From: Chaunax sp. Z400
Taxonomy: Eukaryota > Chordata > Actinopteri > Lophiiformes > Chaunacidae
NCBI GenBank assembly: GCA_037577475.1
Contig: CM075206.1
Coordinates: 9,085,459 to 9,149,458, forward strand
Direction: 5' to 3'
DNA length: 64,000 nucleotides
Shown here: positions 1-15,700 of the stretch, one piece after another
Numbering within the stretch: position 1 is the first letter of the stretch
Layout: each line of letters opens with the position of its first letter
Made by a program: the position numbers and the translations under genes
The notes under the pieces: generated by a model
What the model was told of the DNA's origin: nothing
Seen by the model: the letters and a program-made list of their open reading frames with translations, nothing else
The model's database searches: none

Positions 1-3000
1 CCTGGCCCAGTTCCTCATTAAGATTGGATGTTCGAGCCACGGCCGGTGTGTCTGTCTCGGAGTAATACATCTCTTCATCCTGAGGGGGGGAAAACAAAAC
101 ACAAGCAAACTCATCAGGAATATTTGACTACTTACAAAAAAGCACATTTGAAATCATGCAGCACAAAAAACACATACCCAGTTGATGAAGAGGGCCTGTG
201 TGAATTTGACCACTTCCAGAGTGACCAGCAGGCTGATGGGGATCAGGTTGTTGTAGAGGATGATGAACGTCAGCAGGTTATAGGCAAAGTTAGTGGAGAT
301 GTCACCTGCACAAACACACAATACTCATTTATTTGTTCACCTTTAAAGTGCGTGCTAATTCTTATTCTTCATTATTATAAGGCGACTTAAATTAAAGATT
401 GTGAAATGTTGTATTTGTGTGTGCATTCTCACCAGCGCGGGACAGGTACCAGCAGGCATCTTCAGTGTGTTCCTTATTCCAGATGGCGGCACCCACAGAG
501 CTGACCAGGGCCATGACCAGCAGGATGCCAAACAAGACCAGGATCTGCATGTTAGTCACCCGCTCCACATTAGAGCGCTTCAGTGGTGCCTTGGTGGAGT
601 TCTGTGGAGGTGGATATTTCAAAAAAATACAACAAATGAGATAAACAAAGACACTCATATTGAGACAGTGTTGGAAGAGTGTGAATTTATATAATAAGTG
701 TTTCTTTTGGGAGAAAACCTCTACCTACAGCACCCTTCCAACATGTCTGTCTCACAACACAGTCTGATTATATTATTTAAAAGCTCTAAACTATTGCTAT
801 GAAGTTTGCAAACAAATGAGATTCTAATTACTGAGACATATCAAATTAAAGTCAAAAATTCCTTTGCTTTTTTGCAATTTTGAAGATTGTTTCACACATT
901 TGACATAGTTTAGAGAATTCAGACAAGACAGCGGGTTAACCTGCATCAGTTTGGAGTCATGGCCAGTGTAGACAACAATTCCTACAACCCACTGCGTGTT
1001 TCTGAGCTGGGCACCGCGCAGCAGCACCTGGTCTGGACCCAGAGGAGCTGGACTGAAGAGAACAAAAGAGGAAACATGCATATTTTAATTATATCTCAAA
1101 TTTTTATTGAATGAACATAAAATGAATTCCTGAATATTAAATTGTTTTTTTCACATTATGATGTGACATTTGTTGACCTTTGAACTTTTGGATAAAAAAT
1201 GTTATCACTTCAGGATTTTATCCTATTAGACGATGTGAAATTTTGTCCAGTTACCACATGAATTCTTGAGTTACAGTACCAGTCAATAGTTTGGACACAG
1301 TTACCCATCCACTTGAATGGGAAACTGTGTCCAAATTTTTGACTGGTAGTGTATATGTTTCACCTTTTACTACCAAATTCCAAACAGTTTATCCTGAAGT
1401 CCGAGTGGCCATTTGTGCCAAATTTAAAGAAATTCCCTCAAGGCATTCCAGAGATTTTTCTCTCACGAAAATGGGACAAACCGACAACCCAAACACATAA
1501 TAACTCCGTCCAAGGCTGTCACTGGGACAGAGACATAAAAACTACGTATGTGTGTGTATCTTACTTCTGGTTCTCCAGGCGTAGTGTGCCAGTGAAGTCA
1601 TACAGGTGTCTGTTGGGGCCCTCGCACTCCAAACGACCAGAGAGCGCCATCAAATCCTCCAGGGTCTGAGCACCAGCTGTTAGTGGGAGACCCTAGAAAA
1701 ATCGAGTCAAGAAAAGGACAGTTTATTGAAGGAACACTTAATTTTTTTCTCTCTTTTTTTTCAGATTTGTTCCTGTGTCAGACCTGTCTAATCTTCAGGT
1801 TGGTTTCTCCATCCAGGTTGGAGGTCTCAGTATAACACATGGCCTGCGGCTCACTGTGGAGAAGAGACAAAGTTCCATCAAAAAATTGTAGTGCTTAAAA
1901 TGATTAATCCATCAATCGACACAAAATTGGTGATTCACAATTTAGATTATTGAATAATAGATAAAGGACTTATCTTTTTAATAATTATGGTTACAGCTTT
2001 TGAAATATGAACATTTTGCTTCCTTCACATACTTTCATACAAATTTTGGGATTCTAAGACTGCTGACTCCTCAAGTTTATGCTTGAGCGACTCGAATGTT
2101 AATTGCACATAGTTTATTTGTGATGTTACAAGTTCTTATCTGTATTTCTTTAAGGAGTGCTGGTATGCAGCAGGACCCCCTTTGCTAATTTAGTTTTTTT
2201 AATTACAGTATTATTATTTTTGCCTTTTTTTTCCTTTTTTTTTGGAACGTGCCTTTGGTGCACAATGTATACTTTTGTTTTAATTTGATGTTATTTTATT
2301 TCTTTCACACCCTTAGGTAGAAATAAAAAAAAAGTGGGAGGTGATGTGAGCATGCTGTATTGTGTGGCCAACTTTGTTCCAAATAAAAATTTGAAAGAAA
2401 AAAAAGACTGCTGATTCATTTTAAATACTTTAGGTTGTCTCAAGTTAAGGAGGGAAATAATTTTTACATTATATATATACACAACCAATTAATTGATTAA
2501 TCAAAAGACGAGTAAACAGTTGATTGATAATCATTGGCTGCACCCCTTAAAAGTGGTAAAACACACAATAATTGATTAGAACACACATATATACTGTATG
2601 TGTACTAACAGACAAGCGTACACAAAGGTGCCTACACACACACACACACACACACTCATTCACACTGACCTGGAGGACAAAATCACCATGTCAGCCGGAA
2701 GGTGCTGGCCATTGGTCACCTTCACCATGTCTCCTACTGCCACCTTGTGGTCGGAATGCAGCAGTGCAACAGCGTCAAGCGAAAACACGTGGACAGAAGG
2801 GGGAAAAAAGGGTGTTATGGCAGAAGGTAAGGGGTGAAAGGATGGATGAGGGAGGAGGATAGAGAGAAAAAACAAAGGGCAAGTTAATTAGTGACTGACA
2901 GAGACAGCCAATAGAGAGAGGAACACCTGAGATAGTGACAGTGAGCACAGCAAGTGCATAGCTTACGCTTTTTTGATTGAGCTGTAACAGAGGAAGACCA

Positions 3001-4445
3001 GAATAAGACACAAACATCACAAGCATGTAGAAAGGAGGGAGAATAAGAAAGTTCACAGTTCAACAGAGTGCTGATCAGGAGCAGCGTTAACTATTCAACC
3101 TATCAGGTTACATGTTCACCTGAGATCTATAGATAAAGACAGGCAGACTTGTTTACACAGGACTCCAACACATAAGATAAACTGTTGATGGGGAATGTTA
3201 TGGATGCATAAATGCCTTTCTTATAGGGCCTTCCTTTGTGCAAAGACAGCACAAGGGTTATTTTGACATGTTTGTCAAATTATGTAGTAACAGAAGAATA
3301 GAATAAGAAATGGAAACAAAACCCATTCAAGAAAAAAGCTTCATAGGGAAACTATTTGTCACCACTATCTTTAACATGAACATTACTGAGTTTACAACGC
3401 AGGTCTGAACAAATTTCTTCTCTTGTTCTGACTAAATAATAACGGACAAGAACCCAAGTTTGATTTGATTTGATTTGCTGGAGCAGAAATGTGAACAGCT
3501 GGAGCTCAATTAATGAGAGTACTCAAGCAGAAGACCGGATCTGAAAAAAAAAAAAAAAAGAATATATACAATGAATGTACTGTATATTGTATTGTAACAA
3601 GCGAGGGTTCATTTTGCACAGATATCTTTGCACTGGAAGAATCAGGTCATAAGATGGTTCAGATGAACTTTAGGCCAACAGAGAAAAACTAATGATTCAC
3701 TAATTAAGATGGTGCCTATTTCAAATATTGTACATATCAAGACCAAAAACAATAAACAAACAACTCTTATCTAATTGATGGAGTATCTTTTTACTTCCAG
3801 GGATCCAAAGCAGGCAGATCATCACTAAACAACTTCTACAGCACCAGATCCACTAATCGGATTCTTTCATACGTCCCCAGGGTGCACACAGAACTTGGTA
3901 AAACTGCTTTCTCCTTTTTTGCTCCCTGGGCATGGAATGAGCTGCAAAACACAATTTCCTTAGAAGTGAATACCTTTAAAGGTCTTTTACTGCCCTGCAG
4001 GAAACGTGTCGTTGTTTTTTAGATACAGTGTTATGGATATTTCTGGTATGGCCTATTCGCCTCTCTTCTTTTATTTCTCCCTTTGTATCATTTATTTATA
4101 TTGTACGTGCTTTATGATGACAAACTGTCTGTTTTGTATTTTCTACTTTTTATAACTATGCTGCCATCTTGACAAAAAACACAGACTGACTAAGGAAAAT
4201 ATGGAATTACTGCACAACAGGTGAGATTGAGACAGAAATGCGGCTCCAATTTTACAAAACAACAGTCAAATGAATACACGATGCAAAATATATGACCTCT
4301 AATGATCCTACGTCATCTTAATCGACTAATTTGTCTGTATTTAGAAGAAATATTTGCACTTCTTAGGTGCTTGTCGTATTAAAGTGTATTAAACTGAACA
4401 CTAAAATTGAGCAAGGTAGAGAAACAGACCAAACACATGAGCGGT

Positions 4446-4481
<36 letters not shown>

Positions 4482-6517
4482 AACAGAGATGACGTCTGTG
4501 ATGACAGTGATACCTGTTTCCAGATGACTGTCTGCCAGGCGCCGCTCCGCAGTACTAAGGGACAAGGACAACACATCCATCAGCCTATAGAGCAGCACTC
4601 ATACAGTATTCATAGCGACTAAACGTTTGTCTGACGTCTGCACAATAGTGAGTGACAGACAGCGGCTATTTACTCAGGCATGAAAGGAAAACAAAATCCG
4701 CACAAACAGACACAAACACCCTGATGGAAAAGTGCACAAAGTGGTGATAAACGTTGACAGACGACACCTGTTGTCTTCTTCTTGTTGACTGTGTTGTCTG
4801 CTTTGTGTCTTTTCTGTAAAGATGCAGGCAGAGAGGCATTAGCATTTCAGGTAACGATAGCCCACGCTTAATAAGTTAATAAAGTAGTGCCTATACAGCA
4901 GGTGACACCGCGGTACTCACATAGTCCTCTATCATCTCCTTGATGCCTGCTACAGTGAGGATGAAGATGAGTGGGACCAGCGTGGTGTAGCGTCCAGTCG
5001 GTGATACATCAGGGATTTGCTGATGAGAGTCAAGAGAGGCAGCACTCAGAAATCATTGCTGATAGTTGAGGAGCTTAAAGTACCTATAATGGATCCTCAC
5101 TGTGATGGCAGAGACAAACAGTTGATGTTATTGCATTAATCTATACACTAGCTATGCACAATAAATCAGTTCAGCTTTTCAAACTGGTACTAATAGCAGA
5201 GCCATTGGGACAGATATTGTCTTCAGCATCCCGGTGTCCTTTATGCGTGAATTCTTTATGGACAAGACAGAACCATGTGAGCATGACGATGCTCACACAG
5301 AGGGAAAAAAAAAGAAAAAAGAAGCACCCAGCTCTTCAGGATCTATCATCTAAAGCCTGTGTGGGCCACAGATTAAAGTGATGCCAAACAAACAGCACAT
5401 TGAGCCGTTGCCGTTTTGTGCGTGGGCTTTACCTGCATGAGTGCAATGAACAAGAAGAAGGCGTTAGCAGCCCGCCTGATCTGCTCATACAGGAACCGGG
5501 GCAGGAAGGTGAGCACGCCATACTTGGTGGTACTACAAAAGATGACAAGGAGAGAAGTGAAGTTTATACTCAGACGGACGGAGGTAGAGCTGTGCATGGG
5601 CACAAGTAGGATTATATATGCGTACATTGTATGGTAATCATTCTCTAAGCTGTCCCAGAGAACAGCATTACCTTAAAGGTTGAATAACAACAGACTCCGT
5701 TTGGGTTTCGATATTGTTTTTAGGGCAGTCACAATATCAATTTCCCACGACAAAATTATTATGGCCAACAGAAAATTTTGAGAAAAAAAGAAAGAAAAGC
5801 TAATTCATTTTTAACTAGCAAATGAATTACAATCAAAGTACTAGTGTAGGGAGGTGGAGAGAGTGAATAAAAGCAACAATTACACTTGATAAATAGTGAA
5901 AAGGACAGGACAAAGTCATTATGGGCTGCACACACATCACACCTATAAGCAGACTAATGCCTTTAACAAAGCAAACTTGATTTAGACCCTACATCCCAGA
6001 AAATAGTTGCAAGATTCCTTGGCACCTCAACCTGTCCGTCAATCAACTGCATTGATCTGACAACTCTATCGATTAGCCCTGTTATAGCGAGGAGCTACTG
6101 TAAGCTTTTAGCGAGGCTAAAAATAAATAATAAAAAAAAAAAAAGTCAGCCTTCAAGTCAAGGCCTGCCTTCCTAAGTGAAAAATAAGAGCTTCTGAAAT
6201 GGCTTTTGTTTTAATGGATCGCGTGTGTTTGTGTGTGTGTGTGTGTGTGTGAATGCGCTGAACGGCAAAACACACAGCTCAATCAGAGCACAGGATCTCT
6301 TAGGAGATGAACCTATAACCGCTTTTTCCATCTGCATCACTCACACCGACACACGACTACAAAGAGCAGGACGTTAGACGCAAACAAACGGAGCAGCACC
6401 AGCTGTGAGGCCTAAATATCCTGACCCTCGTGCACTGGAAACCAAAGAGCTGGTGATACATCATCTTTGATCCCGCAGATAAAGCTGCCTTAATTTAATC
6501 AAAGACAACTGATACTC

Positions 6518-6548
<31 letters not shown>

Positions 6549-6702
6549 ACGTACAAACATATACATGTTTCCAGGCCCCAAAAAAAAAAATGAGGCAAAA
6601 ACATCTGGTCGTTATTTTTCATACAATAGATGTCCAACTTGCTGGTGGTGCTAACAGCTGTTCGCTGCAGGGGTGATGCTCTCCCGCTGATGGCTTCATC
6701 AT

Positions 6703-6737
<35 letters not shown>

Positions 6738-9700
6738 AGAAAATGTCTGTGTTCTTCATTCATTATTGGCCAGAGGAAATCACTGGACTACAGTCAAGGA
6801 GTCATTCCTCTGAATGCAAGAACTCAGGCAAGTAGATTTGTTTAAGCACTTGTACACTAAATCATTGTGCTCCATACTGAAAGAGCAGGTTACTTTGCTT
6901 CATTTGCACAGGAGAGCAGCACTAATGCTCAGGTTGTATAAAAACAACTGCATGCAATGAAATATGGAGGTGGAGGACCTGGGGGACTGAGAGAAGGTGA
7001 GATGAGTGTACAGATAAAAGCTAAAAGGCTTTAAACTCTTTAAAAAAAAATCAATGAGGCTATTGAACCTTCAAAACATAAACTTAAGAGTTACGGGAAC
7101 ACAGGGACATCAATGAGCATGCCTCTGGAGCCAGACTCCTGACTACTCCAATCAGCATGGAGGCGGGGGCAGAACGCCACACGTGATCCGATCAGATGAG
7201 CCGGGGAACTCTACCTTAATCTCATTTGTAAAGCTGAATTAGGGTTCTTTTTGAAAGTGAAATTGAATCAATAATGTCAGATCACTGAATGACAACAAGT
7301 GACTAACGACAAGCCTTCAACTCGTGAGAACATTAGCCTGGTGCTCGCTCTGGAGCCAGGGACAGTTTGTCCAGACAAATGGGAATATTAAAAGGTAAAG
7401 ACAAGGGGGAAATGAAATTAGCGTCCGCCTTAATCAAACTCTAATACAGTCTGTATTTAGAACCACAACCAAGGCCATAAAACATGCTAGGGACAGCTGG
7501 AATGATGATGAAGAAAGAAACTTCTCCACTGCACTAATTGCCATTTGATCATGGCCATTATAAATGCAATGATTAATCAATTAATACATCAGCCGATTAG
7601 TCAATGAGCTGACTGACGGGGCATTCGTTTTCCACTATTTTGATACATGAAGATGTCCCTTCGGACTCTGGGAAATTGTGATGAGCATTTTCCACAACTT
7701 TTGGATTTTTATAGACTGAAAGATTTACTGTGAAAATAAATCAGCGATTAACAATAATGAAAATAATAGTTAGTTGTAGCAACAGTGCCTCTGATGAAAA
7801 ACTACATGCGAGCAGGAAATCTGCTCAGATGTTCACTGTTGAAACCCAGGCCGGCAAGATTCACAAGCACTCTGTGAAATAATGATACTTTAAAAAAGAA
7901 GTGTGGTCCGAGATAAGTAGTTCACTTCTTCACTTCGCAGTTTACAATTATCACAACTCAAGCCTGTGACCAAGGTCTGAGAGGTCAGACAGCTTTTATT
8001 CTCTGTGGAATCCAGGGTCACTTATTTTACAATGACTCCTCACACTTACTCAGACAATCTAACACAAAATACACTTTTGACAGTATCGACACAGTTAATA
8101 TATATTATATTCATGCGGATACTTGAATAAGGAACCATGTGATGTTCTTAAACCAAGCGCTTTTCCACTGAGTGTCTCAGGTGAACTTCAGGCAGTGAGG
8201 TATGTCAGCCTCACCCGTCGCAACTGCTGCACGGTCGCAAATAATCACTTAATAGTTGAGTTATTAAACAGCCTTATCAATAGATTCATTTGGATAATTA
8301 TAGTCACTGTAGAACTAAAACCTGAATTTTCCCTTCAGATATTATGGTGAAAGGCAAAAAATTTAAATATTAAGGAAAATATTTAAGAGAGACGTGGAAA
8401 AAAAAATCGTTGGTCCAAAGTCTACTTGTCGCACATGGCATGCCGGGTAGAAAAACATACAAACAGGCTGTAATGTCCTTCAACCCAACAACATGGGTGT
8501 AAAGCCCCTGAGAGCAAACATCCACAATGGAGTATTCTTGAGCAAGACACTGAATCCCTTAAAGCTGACCCTCTACTCTGACCTGCCTGCAAGGTGGCTG
8601 GTAAATAAGTATATTAGTGAGTATAGTCATGATGAGCACAAAATCACAAAGAAAAGATCAGATGAGATGAATAGAGTTGTTATAACTTGATTGATATAGT
8701 ATATATACTTTGCCAAGCATTCATTAAAATTTCTTGGGAGCAGTAACAATATTTGGATCTGCGTAACTCCCTCTAGACTATTTATACAAGTCGCTGAAAG
8801 TGAACACCCACCGGGGAAGAAAAAAAAAAAAGTCACAACAAGCATCACACAAAACCTGCAGTAAGATAAAAGCACATACCTGACGTGATTGTCGCAGAAC
8901 TTGGTATTCTGTGGCCGGTGGAGCAGCACCGTCCGCGCCGTGGCGTCTATGGGATCGGCATGGGAAGTTGTCCCGGACATCTCATCATCTGCCTTGCGGT
9001 AACCGGCGGACGAGCAAGCAGGTCCTGCACCGTTGGATTGATGGGAGAGAGGCGAGGCTGAGTGAGTGCGAGTGAGAGACAGTGAGGCAGAGTAGAGAGA
9101 GGGAGAGAGAGAAAGATAGACATAGACGGAGACGTGGTTTACAGTTCAAAAGCGAAGGCGACCAATTAGTACTGGAGGCTACGGTATGCTGATGTATGCT
9201 GAAGCTGGAGGGGGGTCCATTCAATGACGTTTCCCGTTATAAACAGCCGCCCCTGTCTTTCAGTATTATTATGCAGGTACCGTCAATGCACACACACGCG
9301 CGTTTCGCGACGCCCTCGGGACCCCCCGCGTATAATGGATGTGCTGAGGGATGCACAATGGCGAACAAACACCGGGCTGGTCTAACAGCACGTCAACTTG
9401 TTCACATGTAATACAGAGAAGACCGGCGCAAGTCGCGGCTGTCATTAAGCTACAGACAAATTCGTTTTTTTTAAAGTAACCAAAAGAGGATGCAACACGC
9501 TTTTTCTTCTTCTTCTGCTGCTGCCTCCCTGCTGCCTCCCTCCCAGCCTGGCTTTGTCATCTCCAACCATTTTAAAGCGTCGTGATCTCCGCTCATTCAC
9601 CCCCGCATGAGCTCCAGGCGCAGGGCATGTTTCATCCTCGGTATCGCCAAATGATAGGATATTATGAATAGTATTGTGTATAGTTCTGCAAGGACATTTT

Positions 9701-12700
9701 TTTTTTTTTGTGTGTGTGACGTGAGAGTAATACAAACAGGTTCGAACGCCACAGTTTACTCAGCTGGTGCAACAACGGCGGACCTGGGCGAGGACAGACG
9801 CAGCAGGACACCCGCGCCGCCTCTTTCCTCTTTCGGCCTTGCTGGAGAGGAAGCCGCTGGCCCTGGTGAAAGATTCTGGCCCGTCAAACTCCGCTGCCTC
9901 GTCATCTGGCCACCTGCCGCCACGGGAAGCTTTTACCTGGCGCGATTTGGACGGTCTCTTCCCTCCAGTATGATACTGAGCGGCTCACTGCTGCGAGTCC
10001 AGACAACGAGGTGAAGCCATATGGAGCTCCTTCAGTGCAGAGGGGCAACGCCAGGACTCCGCTTTTAAAGGGCCAGAAGCCCGATAGCGCCTCAGGTACA
10101 GATGGGTCAAATGACATCCCAGAAGCAGGAGACATCCATCAGGAGATCACTCCAGGTTGCTTACCCTTAACTGGGATGCCTGTCCAACAGCAGTGGTCCC
10201 CTTATGTTTTCTGCTCTTTGCATACATGCAGATAGTTTATGCGCCAAAGTACATCTCCAGTAATGCAAAATACAATCTATAAGCGCTTCCTTTGCAAGGG
10301 TCGTGGGGGCAGCCGACACTGGGTGAGTAGCAGTTCATCACAGGGCTTGCATATAGAGATGAACACAGTCCTCTATCAGCCGTACACTAAAATGTATCAT
10401 GGAATTATTGTCATTCTCATGTCTACAGTTACATCTTAAAATTGGGCTCTGTATATTGAGTGTCTGTGAATCTGTATGTGGGAAGAAGAAAAACAAAAAA
10501 ACAATCTACCTGCATAAATAATTTAGAAAAGAATAAGCACTGCCAAGCAGATTAAATTTCTATAGTCCTGAAACTGTACGCAGCACTTCATCCCCACAAT
10601 AGATGGGTGAATATCTCTCCTCATCAAACACAGTTAAGTTAATATCATTATATTCCACTCAAGCTCGTTGCTCTAAACTGGGCGAAAAATCGTTAAATGG
10701 CATATGCAGACCAGCCAGGCTCATCCACTGGATGTGCTAACATCATTATTGTCACATCAGACGTCCACTTCTCCAGTGGAAGAGGAATTATATACTGTGT
10801 GTCTTTTACAGGAAAAAGCTAAAACAAAATCCATATTTTTGCAACTGGAGGTTTATTGAAGGAGAGGGGCTTCTATATTTTTTTGCAGCATACATCATTG
10901 CTCTTCTACATTTACAAAAGAAACCTGCTTGAGAATAAAAGAAAGACCTTGAACAGTATAAAAAACTCCTACCTTAGGATAGTACTATTCAACAACAGAC
11001 CACAAAGTGTCTGCATGAGGCAGAGAGCGAGGGTCAAAGTCTATCCAAGCAAAATGATAATAAGCAGCCTATCTCTAATCTCTATATCTGTGACCAGGCC
11101 ATTACCTCCAGACCTTAAAGAACTATAAGCTACAATCAAAAAGCTCAGCACTTCGCACTACTGATGGCACTGGGGTCAGTCGTGATAAGGAGTGATTGTA
11201 AGGAAATGATTATGGATGATGCAAGGTTCAAGGTAGTGAAGGGCGATGCACATTGTCAGCTGTCGTTACATTCCTTTCATATCTTTCTCTCTTCCTCCTG
11301 AATTACCTACCACGCCCATACCTTGTTGCTTATTTCTATTCTCGTAGAGCTTTTACCTGCACCCCTCATCACCCCTTCCCTCCACTTTTTAACCAATCTA
11401 AGATTATACCTTTTCAAGCGAGATCGATAATGTCTTCCTACGCAGCCCACTTCAGCTCTGATTCATTTGTGAGGAGATCAATGCCTTGGTTATCCATTAC
11501 TGATAGAGTGGAGAAGCAGTCACCCTGTCACTCATTAGTGATGCGCCTCCAATGAGTCAGCAGGAAACCCAGGCAGAGCACAGCCAGGTCAATTACACAT
11601 GCAGCACTCCGGCTACAGTCAGACAGGTACCACCGGTCTGATAACCTGCAGTCAGAACCTGTAAACTGATCTGACCTCAGCTAACAATCTGATCTCACAC
11701 TCTGTCAGCAAGACACTACCAGCTATCCGTTTGGTTGGTGAGGCTTAAACAAGATTTTTCTTTAAAAAAAACAAAGCCATACTTCAACCAGTATGTAGAG
11801 AAGCTTAATAGCCATTTTACTATCTTTCTACCTGTGTCATTAGAAGCCTGTTACGCCAAACACATTTTACACAACATGGAGGATAAAATTACCTGTTCCA
11901 GTAAGTTAAACAAGGGTAATGCACACTTAAATCCATCAACATTTTTCAAGAAGATGCCACTCATCGCAACCCATATAATACAATATCTTAATGTGAAGTA
12001 ATGACTTTGTGTTTTGGGATAAGCTCAAGCTGCCCTGGGCCCGGCGCCAGACTTTCACCGTTAAAAAGCAGGATAAGCTACTGAATAATGGATAGTGACA
12101 AGATGCATAATTAATCTCCATTTTCCAGGATACCCAAAGCATATTTCACCCGACGCTCTGCCTTCGGTGCTGTGCTTCAGCCTCCGTTCAAAACTCACAT
12201 AGCAGCCACTATAATGGCGTTTCCCCTCAGTGGCTGTCAATAAGTGTGATTTCCAGAATCGTGTTTTAAAAGACACAAACAAAGATTTTGTGATGTTTGA
12301 TTTAGTCATGTCTAAAAAAGAGACGCGCCATCTTTCATTCGTCCGTATGAGCAGAAACAAATAGCTACTAATTATAACAGCAATTATAGTAAAATAGCTA
12401 TAATTATCCCAAGCTGTGGAAACACTCTCACCCCCTCAATCTACACTGAGGACAGACACTCTGGCTGTTTCCACATTTTTTGTTATCTGAAAAACTGTCA
12501 AATGAACCCGTGCAGCTGAATATGCATGGGATAACCAGAGTATATTACATAAAATGTTATCCCAGCATGTTTTTGTCTTCCTCTCTTGGAAACACGGCTG
12601 CAAAGTTTTTGGAATTATTGCCCCGTAACAGCAAGGCATCAGGTTTTAATCCTCTAACAGTCACGGGCTCTGTCAAAGTGTTCTTGAGCTCAACGATGAA

Positions 12701-15700
12701 ACACAACCTCTTCACTTATTTAAAGCATTTCACTAAATTAAAAATAACACAAAAACATCTTCTCCTTATTCCCCTTCCAGCCCACAGTCAGGAAAGCTTT
12801 ACCAACAGCGCGTCTTCTGCTTGGGTAGCCCCAACGTCCCATGGCTGTCCTGGTCTCCTCGGTGGCCCGCAGGCCGTATTTGCAGATACTAGTTGACCTA
12901 GTCTCATACGATCACATCAGGTCCATTTGCCACTGTTACAGAGTAGGCCACAAAGCCTCTTACAGGCCAAGTGAGTAAGCATGATAATCCCCTGTATGTC
13001 TGCTCTGCAACTTCACCTGTTTCTAATCCATAACCCGATAATCCTACAGGTGAGAATGCAACACACACACACACACACACACACAAATACATGTTACACC
13101 GATGTATGCATATACACCTATAGACGTACACTGACATTGTATTTTGGACAAACACTCTCACACACATGGGTGAACATATATCTTTTAGTGGCAGAAAACA
13201 TGCAAGGCCCCAACGTGCAGCTGCTACCCAGCCTGCTCTCTAAAGCATGCAGTGTTCATGTACATGCTCTTTTCAGGGATACCACGTCCATACATGTATG
13301 ACTTGTGTTCTATTGCATGCATATGTAGGCTATTCAATATTCATATTTTGCTTAAATACCTCATTGCATATCGATCTGTCTCCATTATTAAGGTCTGGCA
13401 TTAGTGGTCACCCTACTATTTACAAGCGCATGCAGTGAGAGGGTTAAATTCTGTTCAACATTCATCACTCCAGGCCCCAAGGAGCTACAGGTTATACAGG
13501 GTCCACAGTAATATCATCTCTTAACCTTTGCAGACAACAACCAGAGACTCTATAGGGAGTTACTAGGCATTGTAGCTCTTGAGGGCCAGGGGTTGGGAGA
13601 CACCTGCTCCTAGCTGTTGCCCATGGCCGCATGCAGCTTGGGACTCAAGAATGAATGGGGCTTCATCCAATCTATTTGGAGCAAACTCACTTTTGTCAAA
13701 CCTGTCTGTGAGGCAGGCACGCATGGTAGTGCTGGCACCTTGGCCCGGATCCTGCAGTTCAGAAGCCTCCTGCCTAATGGTGGTCAACACTAACTGCTCT
13801 GTGGGTGTCGGAGAGGCCGCGGCAGGAGAAAACAACACACACAAGACAACATGTCAATATACACATACCCCAAACACCCTATTCTTGTGCCAGCTGAATA
13901 GGAAATGTGTTTGGATTTGTCTGTCACTGGAATCATTAACAGTGACATAAGATTCATGCCTGTATATGAAAGATGTTGGCCTGAAGAGATGCACGCAGGA
14001 CTTCATCAAAATCTTGTAGCTTGCCCAGGAGTGCCCCCCTGTGTCCAACTGCGTAAGTACCTCCAAAGTGCAATTTATTAGGCCTCTCTCCCTATCTCCC
14101 ACATGGTATCTTCAGTGGCTTGGCTGCTATGACAACTCATTATCTTCCCAAAACAGATGTAATGTTGACAGTTGGCTGCATGACTCAGAAACTTGAGACA
14201 GAAACACTGGAACGAGATGCATCCCTATGTTTAAATATAAATCCTGTGGGATGTCCAAGACAATCTGCAAAAGCTGTAACATATGTTCAGTGCAGTTTTT
14301 TTTAAACTTTATATTGTGACATAATGCTAAAAAGTTTTATTTATATACAGTATAATGTATTTCCTCTACCTATGTAAAAAGTGCTTTACGTGTTTGTGAG
14401 ACTCATGTGTCAAATGCGATCATAGAAACATGTAAAAATACTCAAATGTTGTTCAGAGTGTGTATCACCCACTGTTTATAGCCTTCGTAAATGCAAACAA
14501 ATAAAATTAGCACCCTGTTGGAGTGTGTGTGAGTGAATGTGACAGACTGGCAGCAGCAGACGTCATCACCAGGGATGTGCAGTTGGCTAATTGGAACAAA
14601 GAATCAAGAGGTCAAGCTCCAAGAGATTACAGTAAAGTCAGCATGGAGAATCCAGAAGGGAACACATGTACATACCGACTGACTCATACTAGAGTGCCGC
14701 TACATATACAGCCCATCCTTTAAATACTGTAGTGGTAAAAACTCTTATAAACTTTTAGACTGCATGAAACCAAAAATGTGTCCACTTAAGTTACACAAAG
14801 TCCCACTTTAATTACTCTGATACAAACAAGGATAAAACTAAATATGATGGGTAAAATTAGGAGTTGTGCCATTTTTTTATCAATAGCCTATATTATCAAA
14901 AAATGTTAGCTTCTCTCTTTTGAAGTCTTTGACCTTTTATCTGGCAATAATGTGCTGCCCCAGTATCCAGTGGTGTATTTTATGAAATAAAAAAGAAATA
15001 CTCTAGAAAGTCTAGCATGAAGGCAGCATAGCTCAGATGTCATCTCTGCTTACAATTTGCCCTGCTTTCTAATTCTGGAAGCTGCACAGGGCATGCAGCC
15101 ACACACACATACACAACAGCAAAGCAGCTGACAATATGTGCCAGTCACAATTAAAACCCACTGGATTGAACCAAACACATGCTCCTCTCTTCCAGGACAA
15201 TCCAATCCAATGTCAGTTTGCCGCATGTGAAACCATCCAACACGGCCTTGCTTCAAAACATCCCCATCTTCTCTCCAACTAAAACTCTAAAAGGGGTTTA
15301 GGATGCATTTTCTCCACAAAGTAAGACTTCACTTTCAGTTTGTCCTGGGGGCTCTGTTTAAATTACCGCCTTTGGTTTATATAACATTTGGGAGACACAG
15401 GCCATGAGTGCAGCAGCCTGAGGCATCAATTTCCAACGCATGAGAGAGCAAAATGTTGAGACGTGAACACAGGCTCTGGGTGTGGATGAGTGGTGAGATA
15501 TTCATTTCCGGACGGGCTCAAAATAAGAAGCCCTCTTTACACGGTCACGTGATTTTTAAGTCGGCGGGGTAATAGGCTGATCTAGGACTATTAGGTCCTT
15601 CTGTTTGACGTTTGGAATACAAAATAAATTAAATGACGTACATTTAGATGTGGATTTATTGGAAAGCATATAAATAAAATTATATATTTAGGTGAGTTAA

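Noticed and set aside
2150..2405. A/T-rich block ending in AATAAAAATTTGAAAG, possible retroelement tail
   Set aside because: No coding or repeat motif that I could name, so left as intron sequence.
12480..12896. 138-codon plus-strand ORF in atp8a2 intron 1
   Set aside because: No motif or homology I recognise, no exon-like signals; length is within chance for intronic DNA.
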